DNA of 64,000 nucleotides from Ophthalmolycus amberensis (taxonomy: Eukaryota > Chordata > Actinopteri > Perciformes > Zoarcidae), in the NCBI GenBank assembly GCA_024529925.1, contig JAFEUB010001116.1:186001-250000 (forward strand), in the 5' to 3' direction. This document shows positions 48,901 through 61,140 of the stretch, one piece after another. The notes under the pieces were generated by a model that saw only the letters and a list, made by a program, of their open reading frames with translations, was not told the origin of the DNA and made no database searches. The translations under genes and the position numbers were made by a program. Every line of letters starts with the position of its first letter. The first letter of the stretch is position 1.

Positions 48901-51900
48901 GAAGGTCAAAGAGATGCTCTCCTTTCCGATCTGTTTTATCCGTATTCCTGACACAATGCCAGCAGCCTCCCCAGAACCCGGCCGCCATGCGGAGAGGGAA
49001 AAGGAGAGGGATAGGGAGAAGAGTGCCCTCTATAAGCAGCTGCTCTCCCTCGGCTTCCTTAGTAGCCCAGTAGGAAACTGCTCCTGTGGGGCCCCGACAC
49101 AGACGCCCACCCCGGGGGCCAAGCCCCAGAGCGTGCTGGGTGAGGCTTTCGAAAGGCTGCATCGGTTGCTGGTGCCTTTTACTCGCCAGGTGCTTCAAAA
49201 CCAGCAGGTGGAGGCTGCAAACCTGCTTAATGGGGTTCATTGTCGCTGTCTAGATATTTTCATCAACCAGGTCAGAGGATGATGCAGTTGTTACTACCTT
49301 TTTTCATGCACTGCTTGATCTCAGTCTACTTTTGACCCAGTGTGCCCGTGACAAATCCCCATCAGACCTTTATCTTCCCTTCCCTGCAGGCCTTTGACAT
49401 GCAGAGGGACCTGCAGATAACACCCCGCAGGCTGGAGTACACCCGTGAGAAAGAGGGTGAACTCTTCACCTCCCTTATGGCCATCGCTAACCGTAAACAG
49501 GAAGAGATGAAGGAGATGATTGTGGAAACGCTCGGCAGCATGAAAGAGCAGCTGCTGGAGGATGCTGCCAACCTGGAGTTTACAGGTTAGTGAGTGAACA
49601 GCCTGGATGAGTGCCACAGCGCAGGGTTTGTCATATTTCTTACGACGATATTGTGTTCTAAGTGGTGGAACGCACAAAGAATTGCATGATAAAAGTTGGT
49701 GTGTAAATAATGAATACATTTGCTCCTAAATTTGAACTTGTTTAAAATGAACCTAACCAAAATTAACTGCTGTTTCATAACACGGAGCGGGTTTGAGAAA
49801 CATCTTGATTATTGCATTATATCAAAATAGTGGTTATAGTCCTTATAGTTAACGTAACACTTCAAAAACAGAAGTAGTTAAGTGCAAATAAGTGTTTGAG
49901 AGGATATTACTGTAAAAGATCACTGAAGCTCAAAATGATTATTTGGGACTGTTCCCCAATCGAGATCTTTCCATCTTTGTACATCTAATTTAATTAGCTC
50001 TCTTTATGATGTAGTACATACTAATTACTAATTTATGTACAAGCTTGTGATTCTAATGGATATTGCAAATACTTTGACATTATCAGCAGTGAGTTTATCA
50101 TGTGCTGTGGTCTTCACCTTTGCTGTGCAGTCAACAAAAATGATTTATACGTTTCTGACTATCACTATTATTAAATGCATGCTTTTAGTAAATAACAATT
50201 TGTGTTTTGAAAAGGCCGTAGTCTTCATGACCATAAAGTAATTTGTGACAACGTGTTTGGATTCAGTCCAGACGTGGACTGATTCACTGATTTGGAAGAA
50301 AAAAGAGAAGTGAATTTCCTCTTCAGATAAAAGTTAAAATATCAAAGGGGTTTTTGAAAATGTGATCTAATCTACTCAATTATCTTAATTTATGAATATT
50401 AGTGTTTCTCTACTCGTGAGTTCAACTAAGTCATAACCGACGAGTCTTTCTACGTACAATGAAGATGGTTTCTTTATAAAATCTTATTCTAGATTGTCGG
50501 AAATGTGATTTTCTGTCATAGACTTTAGACTTTAGACCTGCAGAGACTTTAGACCTGCAGAGACGTTAGACCTGCAGAGACGTTAGACCTGCAGAGACGT
50601 TAGACCTGCAGAGACGTTAGACCTGCAGAGACGTTAGACCTGCAGAGACGTTAGACCTGCAGAGACGTTAGACCTGCAGAGACGTTAGACCTGCAGAGAC
50701 TTTAGACCTGCAGAGACGTTAGACCTGCAGAGACTTTAGACCTGCAGAGACTTTAGACCTGCAGAGACTTTAGACCTGCAGAGACGTTAGACCTGCAGAG
50801 ACTTTAGACCTGCAGAGACTTTAGACCTGCAGAGACGTTAGACCTGCAGAGACGTTAGACCTGCAGAGACGTTAGACCTGCAGAGACGTTAGACCTGCAG
50901 AGACGTTAGACCTGCAGAGACGTTAGACCTGCAGAGACGTTAGACCTGCAGAGACGTTAGACCTGCAGAGACGTTAGACCTGCAGAGACGTTAGACCTGC
51001 AGAGACGTTAGACCTGCAGAGACGTTAGACCTGCAGAGACGTTAGACCTGCAGAGACTTTAGACCTGCAGAGACGTTAGACCTGCAGAGACGTTAGACCT
51101 GCAGAGACGTTAGACCTGCAGAGACGTTAGACCTGCAGAGACGTTAGACCTGCAGAGACGTTAGACCTGCAGAGACGTTAGACCTGCAGAGACGTTAGAC
51201 CTGCAGAGACGTTAGACCTGCACAGACGTTAGACCTGCACAGACTTTAGACCTGCACAGACTTTAGACCTGCAGAGACTTTAGACCTGCAGAGACTTTAG
51301 ACCTGCAGATACGTTAGACCTGCAGAGACGTTAGACCTGCAGAGACGTTAGACCTGCAGAGACGTTAGACCTGCAGAGACGTTAGACCTGCAGAGACGTT
51401 AGACCTGCAGAGACGTTACACCTGCAGAGACGTTAGACCTGCAGAGACTTTAGACCTGCAGAGCCACCTGCATTTTTCACTCACTCATTCACTCATCTTG
51501 CCGCTATCCGCCTTCGATAAGTATCGGCCGATAAATGTGCAATCAGCTTTTTCCGTGCTCCAAACTATCACTATTATATTGGCCTACATAAACCATTACC
51601 ATCGACCTCTAAAGGGTGCGAAAATATTTCAGGTTTCAGCCGTACGTCAATTCTGGCAGCCAACAAAACAGCAAGAATACATTTTCAGTGTGTAACTTTA
51701 GCGTACCGCTCTGAGATGATACCATTTTTTCTCCATTCTCTCCTCTCCAGCTAACACCGTTCATCATCATCATGGCACCAAAAGGGTCGATACAAGGGTC
51801 CTGCAATGAACCCTACCTTCTAGAAGGTTATAATGTTGATAGAGAGGTGTTGATTCCACTGGGGGGTCACTTTGGAGGCTGCTGTTTGTGGTGCTGTTGA

Positions 51901-54900
51901 ACTATATGAAGTTATACAGAGAGGGTTTGTCTAAGCTAAATGACAGTGACTCCTTTCTGTATGATGTCAAACTACACAGTGCTATAAGTAGCCAACTACG
52001 ATGAACAAGTTTCTGTAGAGCACACGGAATCTAGCACAACCCTCCAGAGACTCTTGGTGTGTCCACATCTTCAACATCCAGACTGTCTCATACTAATGTC
52101 TGACAGCATTCATGCATCAGGAGTTTTGTGCTGTTGGTGGCTTACACCACATAGTAACTTGATAATTTATTTTCATTCAACTGCAGACATCATCGTAACA
52201 ACTAATGGAGAGCCTGTTACGTCGAAGGAGATCAAATCGTGCATCCACCAGATCCAGGAGCTGATAGTGGTTCGTCTGAATCAGGCCGTGGCTAACAAGC
52301 TGATCAGCTCTGTGGACTATCTGAGGGAGAGCTTCGTAGGAACTCTGGAGCGATGTCTCAACAGTCTGGAGAAGTCACACATGGAGTCTTCTGTCCACAA
52401 TATCACTTCCAATCACCTCAAACAGGTGGGCGGTCCTTTGTGGAAAACAGGAACCGTATTTAGTTTGCTTGTCTAGAATGTCTAATGTGAAGATGCTTAA
52501 ATGTGAGCAGTATGACCGTAGTTATTAATCTCGTATAAGCTTTGCATTTTAAGATACTACTACCAATAATAATATTAAAATCTATTTTAAGAAAAGTTAC
52601 ATACAAAAGGACTTCTGACTGAGGCTCCAATATGACGAATGCAATCAGATTAGAAAGTTTTTGAGGGAAAAGTTTAGGGTTTGAAGTAAATTGTCACCTG
52701 TCTACTGTTCATTTAATCATCTAAACCTAATTGTGAACCAATGGAAAGTTTGTAGAAAAGCAAACCAAAACAAAGGGTTGAACATGGGATCAGACACTTA
52801 TTAACAGTATAAATAATAAAAAAGGGGTTTTCCTACAAAGACGAGTGACATTTTATGAAGCGTAGCCTTCACTGTCCTTCGTCATATCCGCTTACCTTCA
52901 GTGCCACAAGCAGTTCGACCAACAGAAGACATTCTGATCATAGGAAGTGGATCAGCTGCATATTTACTCCCTCTTCTCATCTGCCACAGTTACTAAATGC
53001 TGCCTATCATGTGGAGGTCACATTTCATTCAGGATCCTCTGTCTCAAGACTCTTCTGGGAGCAAATCAAACAGGTCAGTGTCTAATACATTCAGCAATAA
53101 GTGATCAGTGACTTCTGAAGAGGTGTTCATACTCTGTGTCTTGCCTCTAGATAATCCACAGGATAACGTTTGTGAACCCTCCTGCCGTCAGCCCAGAGTG
53201 GAAGCGGAAAGTGGCCCAGGACGCCATAGAAAGCCTCAGTGCTGCCAAAATGGCCAGAAGTATTTGCTCCCAGTTCAGAACCCGCCTCAACAGCTCCCAT
53301 GAAGCCTTCGCAGCATCTCTGCGCCAGGTGAACATTATCTTTCTCACCATTCCTGTACCACTGTGCTCTGTTGCTTTCCTAAGTTCATCTTGAATATATA
53401 ACTAAGAACAGAGTAACTTTTACTGACCATATACTTGAAGGCTTAAGTCTCTCACAGTCTGATGTTTCCATCTAAAAATAATTTTCTCTTCCATCAAACC
53501 ACTAGTGGATGTTAAGTCAGGCTATGGCGGATGAAATCTTCTCCTTCTGAGCTGCTTACAGACCTATCCATGCGGAAAATTGTGCAATAAAACCTGGCTG
53601 GCTACACAACCACTTCTTTGAGAGGATGGTCTCACCCTCCAAAGGACGCCTCACCCGCTTTCTCCAAGTCCACAAAACACGTGTAGACTGGAGGGGCACA
53701 CTGAGCTGAGCCTGCTACTCCTTTCTGAATCATCGAACGGTTTGTCTGAACTTACTTGAGGCCAACCAAAGGTCCTTCTACATAGACTCCTCGAACTCAT
53801 CCCACACCTGTGTTTTTGCTACGCAACTGCCACAGCGGCAGCTGCTCTGACCAGCCAGTACCTCTCTGCTGCTGAGACAAACCCGAAAGGCCTCCTTCTT
53901 CGCTGGCGTCCACCAGCGTGTTCTTAAATTGCCGCCACGACCGGCACTGATGACCTTCTGACCACAGCTCCAAGCTGCCGCCTCCACAATGGAGGCTTTG
54001 AACTGCGGCCCACTCTGATCCCATGTCCCCAGCTTCCTCCAGAATGCACAAAAGATTCTTCTGGAGGTTGAAGACCTCGCATAGAGGCGACCTTCTCATT
54101 CCCCAGGGCTACACAGCTTATCAATTGCCATCTCTAATCGCCAGTGTGAGATACTGTAGGTGTGAAAGGTCGATTAAGAAAAACAAAAACAGGGCTTTGT
54201 AAAAAGGACAAACAGGCTGACATGTGGCAACAACCTCTTCCTGATATAACATGACTTCCAGGACGCCCTTATTAAATAAGACGAGGAGAATTTGCACCAG
54301 GCAACCGGTCTTAATGCACATCTTCATCACTTTAGACGGCTTTTATTGACTCTCAAGCCGTGCACAGCTCGTGGTTCAGCAACGTATTCCTCTTCACTTG
54401 AATTGCTTGGCCTTTGAAGCTCCAGTGTGCAAATAGCTCCGACTCCTTCCTTGAAGTCCCTGACAAATCGGTTCCAGTGAAATTGCTCTGATGATAATTA
54501 TCACATGACAGACGGTGTGGGTCACATCACTGACTACATTTCTGCGCTTGCAATTAAAGATACACATTAATGTAGGAAATTATTTTGTGACGCTTTATGT
54601 TTTGATGGAAGGAAATATCCTGATTTAATTTACTTATTTATCTCACTGAGTGATGGAGTGCGGGTCAAACACGGCAACCTCATAAAACATTATTATTGTT
54701 CTGTCATGTTCCTTTTAGAATCACAAGTAGAGCGAACAGTAAATTACAGAGATAGAAACTCTGGCCTGTAGTGTGTTGGTACGCAATTTGATATGGAGGA
54801 AATGTAACGAATACAAAGTGTGCTGTAAAGGCAAAGTAGAGATTATTATCAGAGGGAAATAAAGCCTTTTTGGTCTTCTAGGCATTTAAAAGAGGGGTCC

Positions 54901-57900
54901 TATATTCTGACCTGAAAAGAATACATGACAAATACACATCACTTAATCTGATCCCCAGAGCAGCAACAATGTGATACATGATTGTTGCAGTTAATTGCCG
55001 AATAGTGTCTCGTGAAAGATGCGTACATTTGATACATTTCTCTTAAGCCACGCTGCATAAAACAATGATCAACTGACGTTAGACATGTGAATGAACTTGG
55101 TATACTTTACTAAGCAAATAAGTCAATTAAATAGCAAGTAATCATTTCAACTTAATAATCGGAGTGAACGGACGTATGATGGCGAAATAGTTTTCAGGCC
55201 TTCATTATTTTATTTATCCGATTATTATTGAATAAATTAATAATAATTATAACTTTAATAGAATCTTTCAACATTGTCGTTTCAAAGTGCTTCACATACG
55301 AGAGCAGATAAATGAAAGCAGGAGAGCAATCAAATACAAGATCACAGTCAACAAATATAAAGTACTAGTAAAACAACAGAAATAAAAGTGAGTCTTGAGG
55401 TGATTTAAAAGTGGCCAGTGAGTTTTTTAGCTTTTAAAAACTAGTCATTACACAATAAGCCAGACTACAGAACACAATCTTTAGATCCAGCAAACTTTAC
55501 AGTATGTTGTGATGTTGCCTTAAAAGTATCAGCTGAGCACAAAGCAAACACCAGTGATGAGAACGCAACCCTGTACTGTCAGCCTCTGGGTAAAAATAAC
55601 TGTGAGATACATCAAGCAGTAGCTGTGTTGGCTCTCTGCATTAACGAGTCTGACAAATGACTACACAACCACCGAGGTCAAGGCAGCTGGCCTGTAGTCA
55701 CTGAGAACCCGAGGGCAGTCGTCCTCGCTGATAGTAAGTAAGTAAAAGTACGGCACGTTAGCCGTTGCTCTACGATCGTGAAGTCTGATGAATAACCGTT
55801 AAATGAAGCTAGCCAGACTCATTTAGCAGCTATTTTGTTATGCTAACCATGAGATATTATGTCATGTGTTGGCGTTTGTAGCTTGAGGAAGGGCACACGG
55901 GTCGTCTGGAGCGCACGGAGGACCTGTGGCTGCGCGTGAGGAAGGACCACGCCCCTCGGTTGGCCCGCCTGTCTCTGGAGAGCCGCTCCCTCAGGGATGT
56001 GCTGCTGCATGGTGAGTCACCACCAAATCCTCCCATTGTTCACACACAGAAAGGAAAAGTCAGGCAAAAACGTACCCTCTTTAAATTGTACCTTTTGCAC
56101 GTGTGACTCTGGTATCATTAAATATCCCACCAGTCGATTGCACATGCATTACACATTTGCAAAACATTTTAGTGTATTTTAGTGTAAAAAAAATGTTGTT
56201 TTATGACAGGAAAGCCGAAGCTCGGGCGAGAGTTGGGTCGCGGTCAGTACGGAGTTGTGTACCTGTGTGACAGTTGGGGAGGACACTACCCATGTGCCCT
56301 AAAGTCTGTGGTACCGCCTGATGACAAACACTGGAACGACCTGGCTTTGGAGTTCCACTACATGAGGTGAGTTGGTGAGAGCGACAGCTGCATTCATCAA
56401 GCGCAGACATGTTTTCATTGGACATGACAGTTGCCTTGTTATAAAGGTCAAACTCCACCCAGTATGTGAAAGAAATGGTTTTGACTGTTGAAGCCTTGTG
56501 CACAAGTCAGCATGTTGAACGTGTCTAATTAAGGAATGCGGGAAAACTACTTTATGTGGACAAACAAGACATGCATCAATATACTGTGACGTCAAGTCAG
56601 AGTGGCAAGCTTTAAGATGATCATTGACAGAAATGATGTTTGTTTGGTATCTATCGCTGAAGGAAGGGGGATTGATTCATCACTGATGTATTTGTAGTTT
56701 TTTCTTTTCACTCAAATAGAAATTCTGATCAACCAGGACTGAAATGTTAAGGATTGCTACTTTAGCATAAAAGTGATTCCTTTTATGATCATGTTACTGA
56801 AGTAGGATGTGTGTTGCTTCAGGTCTCTGCCCAAGCATGAGCGGCTGGTGGACCTGCATGGCTCTGTGATCGATCACACCTACGGAGGCGGCTCCAGCAT
56901 CGCGGTGCTGCTCATCATGGAGCGGCTGCACAGAGACCTCTACACGGGCTTGAAGGTGACTTGACAATGCAGAGGTTGGAAAAAGAGACATATTATTGTT
57001 TTAAAGGTAACATTTGATTCTAGTCTCCTTTCTCTCTCTCCACCAGGCCGGTTTATCACTGAGGGAGAGACTTCAGATTGCTCTGGATGTGGTGGAGGGG
57101 ATCCGCTTCCTGCACGGCCAGGGCCTCCTGCACAGAGACATAAAGCTAAAGAACGTTCTGGTAAGGTCAGACCAACTAGAAGTTCAGCTAACGTTTTGAC
57201 TCTGTGACTTCTAAGGCAGCTGTATCACAACGCTTCAGGGATGCGCTGTACTCTGACCCAACCAGCGCGTCCCTCTCTTTTGATGTCTGCTGTTCCTTTT
57301 CCAGCTGGACAAACAAAATCGTGCAAAGATCACCGATCTGGGCTTCTGTAAACCGGAGGCCATGATGTCCGGCAGCATCGTCGGGACCCCCATCCACATG
57401 GCTCCAGAGCTTTTTACAGGTACGATTACTGAGCAGTCATACGGTCCATAAGGTCATCATGAAGCAACTCCTGAGGTACAACTTCAAAAGGTTTAACAGG
57501 TCAGAACTGTCTGAACAAGCAGACGTTTCTTTACTTGAGAGGAGAACCCTGTAATGAGACCTTTTTATATACACAGTGTCAGAACTGAGATTTGTCATTA
57601 ATTACACTGAATTGTGCAGGAATGCTCTATTTCCGTCTTTTAAGAGTTCCTCTTCATTGTGACCCTTCTCCTAACAGGAAAGTATGATAACTCGGTTGAT
57701 GTTTACGCCTTCGGGATCCTTTTCTGGTACCTCTGCACTGGTTCAGTTAAACTCCCAGAAGCCTTTGAGAGATGTTCCAGTAAGGACCAGCTCTGGAATA
57801 ACGTTAAAAAAGGTAATAAACACTTTCACACCTGCAGTGTGGTTCGTTTGGTTCAGATTGATGGAAATAAATATTTTGTTACCTTTTTAGTTCTGGTCCA

Positions 57901-58954
57901 GTTTGTGTTCACTGAATATGTGTTTTAGTCGAGACCTCATGCTATGATGAGGGCAAGCAGGTGAAAAAAGAAAGAAACGGAATGAACAGGTGTCTCAAAC
58001 CATAATGTAATGATTACTGTCCATTTGTATAACAATTACTCGCCACATCTTGAATTCTTGAAGAAAACCTTTTTCTCGCATGCCTCCACGGTGAACGGAG
58101 CATCAGAAAACAGAAACGTCTTGAAACCCTTTCACATTAAGAGTCTTCTGCAGACGTGCTACTCATCAGCGTGAGTCTGAAGAGTTTTTAATAGTACGGT
58201 TTAAGCAAAGATGCATGTGCTTGGGAAGTCGTGACCGTACAACTAAATGAATAAGACTTATATTATACTGCACTGACTGAGAGTGTAAAGTGTTTTGATG
58301 TAGTTTTGCTGTTATTAAACGCGGCCCACGTCTAGTTCAGTTTTTTTGATTCTCCGTTCACCATGAAGACGTGCAAGAAAAACAAAGTTTTCTTCAAGAA
58401 TTCAAAGTAACATGGAGTAAGTGATTTACAAACGGTCAGTTTGAGGATGAAGTATTCCTTAAGATCGTGTCCTTGTTGATGGCCAGAAGAAAGATTTAAA
58501 AGTATTCTAGCTTTGAATTCATGTTAAAATCACATGTTACTTGTAAAACTTGCACCAGAGTTGGTTTGAACAGAACAAACCAGATGAGCTGTTAAAGCAC
58601 CGTAACTGTTACCTCTGTGACCTAAGTGCTTACTGAGGCTGGCATACAAATGAGAAACCTTCCCTCGGAACATGTCGGGCTTCAGATATGAAGCGCTGAT
58701 GTTCACTATCTGAGGACTCTGTGTGATTCTGTCTTGTTGGCTCACTTGTGTCCACGTTGCCTCCAGGAGTCAGACCCGAACGGTTGCCCACATTTGACGA
58801 GGAATGCTGGCAGCTGATGGAGGCCTGCTGGAACGGGGACCCCTCCCAGAGGCCCCTGCTCGGTATCGTGGAGCCCAGCCTGCAGAGCATCGTGGTCCGG
58901 CTCTGCAACTGCGGCTCAGAGCAGAAAAGCAGCAGCCTCGATGACTCAAACTGA
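42904..58954 (+). CDS. dstyk: Dual serine/threonine and tyrosine protein kinase (RIPK5)
   Basis: Fourteen coding exons in phase: 42904-43102, 44370-44779, 48758-49270, 49390-49585, 52187-52425, 52990-53073, 53151-53327, 55882-56011, 56210-56366, 56823-56955, 57047-57160, 57305-57419, 57678-57812 and 58767-58954. The total is 929 residues, the same as human. The N-terminal two thirds carry DSTYK-specific sequence ([60 protein letters not shown]). The C-terminal kinase has [33 protein letters not shown] in place of DFG (as in human), [20 protein letters not shown] and [17 protein letters not shown] acts downstream of FGF receptors to ERK and is linked in human to urinary tract malformation. All introns are GT-AG. 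Intron 2 is about 4 kb and intron 4 holds a large minisatellite. Confidence 0.96.
46331..46420 (-). repeat. Right arm of the 90-bp identical inverted repeat (dstyk intron 2)
   Basis: Reverse complement of 41382-41471 (see that entry). It lies in dstyk intron 2, so the two arms bracket the dstyk promoter and exons 1 and 2. Confidence 0.9.
46988..47260. repeat. Retroelement-tail-like repeat in dstyk intron 2
   Basis: aagtttatttagactttatt, attcaaagtgcttcacataa, aaccattaaaagcatcagaa and an A-rich stretch. The signature ('tttattt', 'caaagtgcttcacat') matches 26638 and 55195. Confidence 0.5.
50521..51463 (+). repeat. 17-bp minisatellite, about 55 copies, in dstyk intron 4
   Basis: Units of gagacgttagacctgca alternate with gagactttagacctgca. 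The two versions differ at one base, so only the first holds a CpG. Each unit has a CTGCAG. A few units have ctgcacag or gatacg. The array runs without a break over about 940 bases. The gagacttt form predominates near the left edge, around 50695-50830 and around 51240-51300. Confidence 0.97.
51464..52186. other. Rest of dstyk intron 4 after the minisatellite
   Basis: No exon or RNA gene recognised before the acceptor at 52186. Confidence 0.5.
53560..54110 (-). mobile_element. Degraded non-LTR retrotransposon (LINE) pol fragment in dstyk intron 7
   Basis: The minus strand encodes pieces of a fish LINE open reading frame 2 in several frames: [20 protein letters not shown] followed by [12 protein letters not shown], then [12 protein letters not shown], and further along a [16 protein letters not shown] stretch that resembles the reverse transcriptase VDxxKAF motif. 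Stops and frame changes make it inactive. Orientation is opposite to dstyk. Confidence 0.65.
55195..55445. repeat. Retroelement-tail-like repeat in dstyk intron 7
   Basis: ttattttatttatccgatta, then tcaaagtgcttcacatacga, gcaggagagcaatcaaatac and aaaagtgagtcttgaggtga. The same signature is seen at 46988. Confidence 0.55.
58051..58404. mobile_element. Inverted-repeat element (MITE-like) in dstyk intron 13
   Basis: The left arm begins tgaattcttgaagaaaacct and runs to ccacggtgaacggagcatca. The right arm holds the reverse complement (tctccgttcaccatgaagac ... gttttcttcaagaattca). The arms are about 60-65 bases with a few mismatches, around a spacer of about 220 bases. No transposase is encoded. 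The family is not recognised. Confidence 0.7.
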
Positions 58955-59400
58955 AAACACTCCAGACAAACTAACAAACGTGTGACAGGGATTCTGATCA
59001 GGAAATTATTTTTCTTGTATTTATGAAGTACGGAGATGAACAGGTGACAAACGAATAACGTTCGAGCTGTCCTCCTTTTGTTGGATTTACATTATTTATG
59101 AGGAGTTGACGCAGATCTGAAGTGACGCAGATCTGAAGTTTGAAAATATGTGTTTTATTGTTTATGCATTTGTGCATTTGTATACAAACTCTTCAACATG
59201 CTTTTGTCGTAGTTGCCGTGCTAATTGCTGCTTGGTCATAGAATTGTTGCTAGATGCAAATTGTTTTAAAACTAGTCCATTCCCAGTGTTATGAAAAAAA
59301 TATGAATATATAAAAGATTCATTTTAGATTGTATTTAAACTGAACATGTCTGCATCTATACAAATACATCTTTTTTTAATAAAATGATCTGTTACGACTC
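58955..59400 (+). other. dstyk: dstyk 3' untranslated region
   Basis: Follows the stop codon. A poly(A) signal AATAAA is at 59378-59383 after a T run. A short direct repeat (tgacgcagatctgaag) is near 59106-59137. Confidence 0.65.
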
Positions 59401-60337
59401 GACTGTCATACCAATGCTTTTGTCTGAGGTGAAGAAGTTGCATCATTATTTGTGTAACTCAGTAGCTCGTGACTCGTTAACACATTGTCGACTTGCAACT
59501 CCTCTTAACTGGTTGCATGTGTTCACTGGTTGTGACCAGTTTAAACAATAAGCATCGATTTGTCTTGCAAAATAATATATTCATTATAGTTTTTCTATCT
59601 TGTAAATCCTCTTGTGATTTAAAATATCTTCTCTGATTTATCTTGTGACCTCCGCGTTGGAAATCACTGCTCTAAATTCTGGAAATGACACATTTGAAGA
59701 AGTTACATGAGTAGAAATGTTTTGTTTTTAAAAGAAACGCTGCAAACTATGAATGAAATGCACACGTACAGCGGTGTATCTCAGTAAGAATCTGAAGCCT
59801 CCTCTTCATTGTGAGTACAGCTTTTCTACCGTTACATCTCGTTAGAGACAGTTTTACTAAAATATCTAACTCAATATTAAGAATTCTTTATGGCTTATTA
59901 CTTATCAAGTTGTGTATAACATACCTTTACAGTTAAGATTAGTTTATTAATCAAAGATGAGAAGTTTATAAATGAGTAATGAAAGTATTCATTATACACT
60001 GCATGTAATGAAATCTTGACTTTGTTTCTATTTTAGAAGCAGCTGGAGCTCAGGAGGACGGATAAGAGAGGACGTTGATGAACAAGGAACACTGAAGAGC
60101 AGCTTTAGCACCACCTAGTGAGTTGTAATGCCTCGTCTCTCTCACTGGTTCAATATGTCTTGAGGTAATGTAAGCTAGTTGTTGCTAGGACTCAAGTTTC
60201 CCATGACAGATTTATGATGATTAGAAAAGGTTAGATCTGTGTCACTCGAAGATGAATACTGAAAGTATGAAGCACAAGTCGACAGGATGAGTACTCGCAT
60301 ACAGTAGATGTGAGGACAGTTTATCGGTCAGATATTC

Positions 60338-60520
60338 TGCTCTGAAAATAGCTGTTCATGTCGCTTTTTCACTCAACTACAGATCATAAGAGTTAAATCA
60401 TGACATCATTAGAGCTGGTTAGGATCCTCCACGCTGATGTTCACAGTGTGGATAACAGGAGGATGGGCGCTGTCTTCATTTGGTTCAAAATTAACATTTA
60501 AGATGGAGGTGATTATGAAA
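60338..60520 (+). repeat. Copy 1 of a locally duplicated segment
   Basis: gaaaatagctgttcatgtcg, cgctttttcactc, gttaaatcatgacatcatta, ggatcctccacgctgatgtt, gggcgctgtcttcatttggt and taacatttaagat. It is matched in the same order and orientation at 63408-63590 with substitutions and small indels. Confidence 0.75.
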
Positions 60521-60524
60521 CATG

Positions 60525-61140
60525 ATCATGATCATATCAATCATGACGCACTATCATGAGTTTTATGACATTTTCATGACACACTATACTGACTTGTTTA
60601 ATGACGTACTAAACTGACTTTTAATGACATTTTGTAAGACATACTCGACTATGACCTTTTATGGCTGGAGGCATTGTGTTGTTGTGTTGGGTTGCCTGTT
60701 CGTCCATCCGTGTGTACAGTATGCATGTATGGTACATTATCCTTCAAATTAGGCTCAAACATCCACTTGAACTAATAATAAGTGTAATTAATTAGTCATG
60801 AATAAATATGACAAAAAACGAATGTCTAAAATGATACAATAATGAAGTGAGGAAACTGAAACTGGATTTATTGGCAGAAAAATAAAACTGCAATGCGGTA
60901 ATTCTAGGTGTGGAATTTTTAATGACATACTACCATCCAGACTACTTTGTGACATCTTTTGCCATTTTTGTGGCATATTATACCGTGATATTTTATGAGA
61001 GCTATACCATGACTTTTAATGACATTTCTATGATAAACTATTTTCCAACTTTTTGTTCACATAATCATGACATACTATTGCAGGACTTTTTTAAGACATG
61101 CAGTACTAGGACTTTTTATGAAATACTATACTATGTAAAG
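60525..61140 (+). repeat. Degenerate tandem repeats of 'atgacatactatactgactttt' type
   Basis: Two blocks (60525-60665 and 60915-61140) of loosely repeated units of about 25-35 bases built from catgacacactatactgact, tttaatgacatttt and tatgacttttaatgac. They are separated by unique sequence. Confidence 0.65.

Noticed and set aside
50521..51463. CRISPR-like array
   Set aside because: The 17-mers are contiguous with no spacers, and this is vertebrate DNA. It is a minisatellite.
57305..57419. DLG instead of DFG in the DSTYK kinase
   Set aside because: At first it looked like a lost catalytic residue, but human DSTYK has the same ITDLGF, so it is normal for the family.
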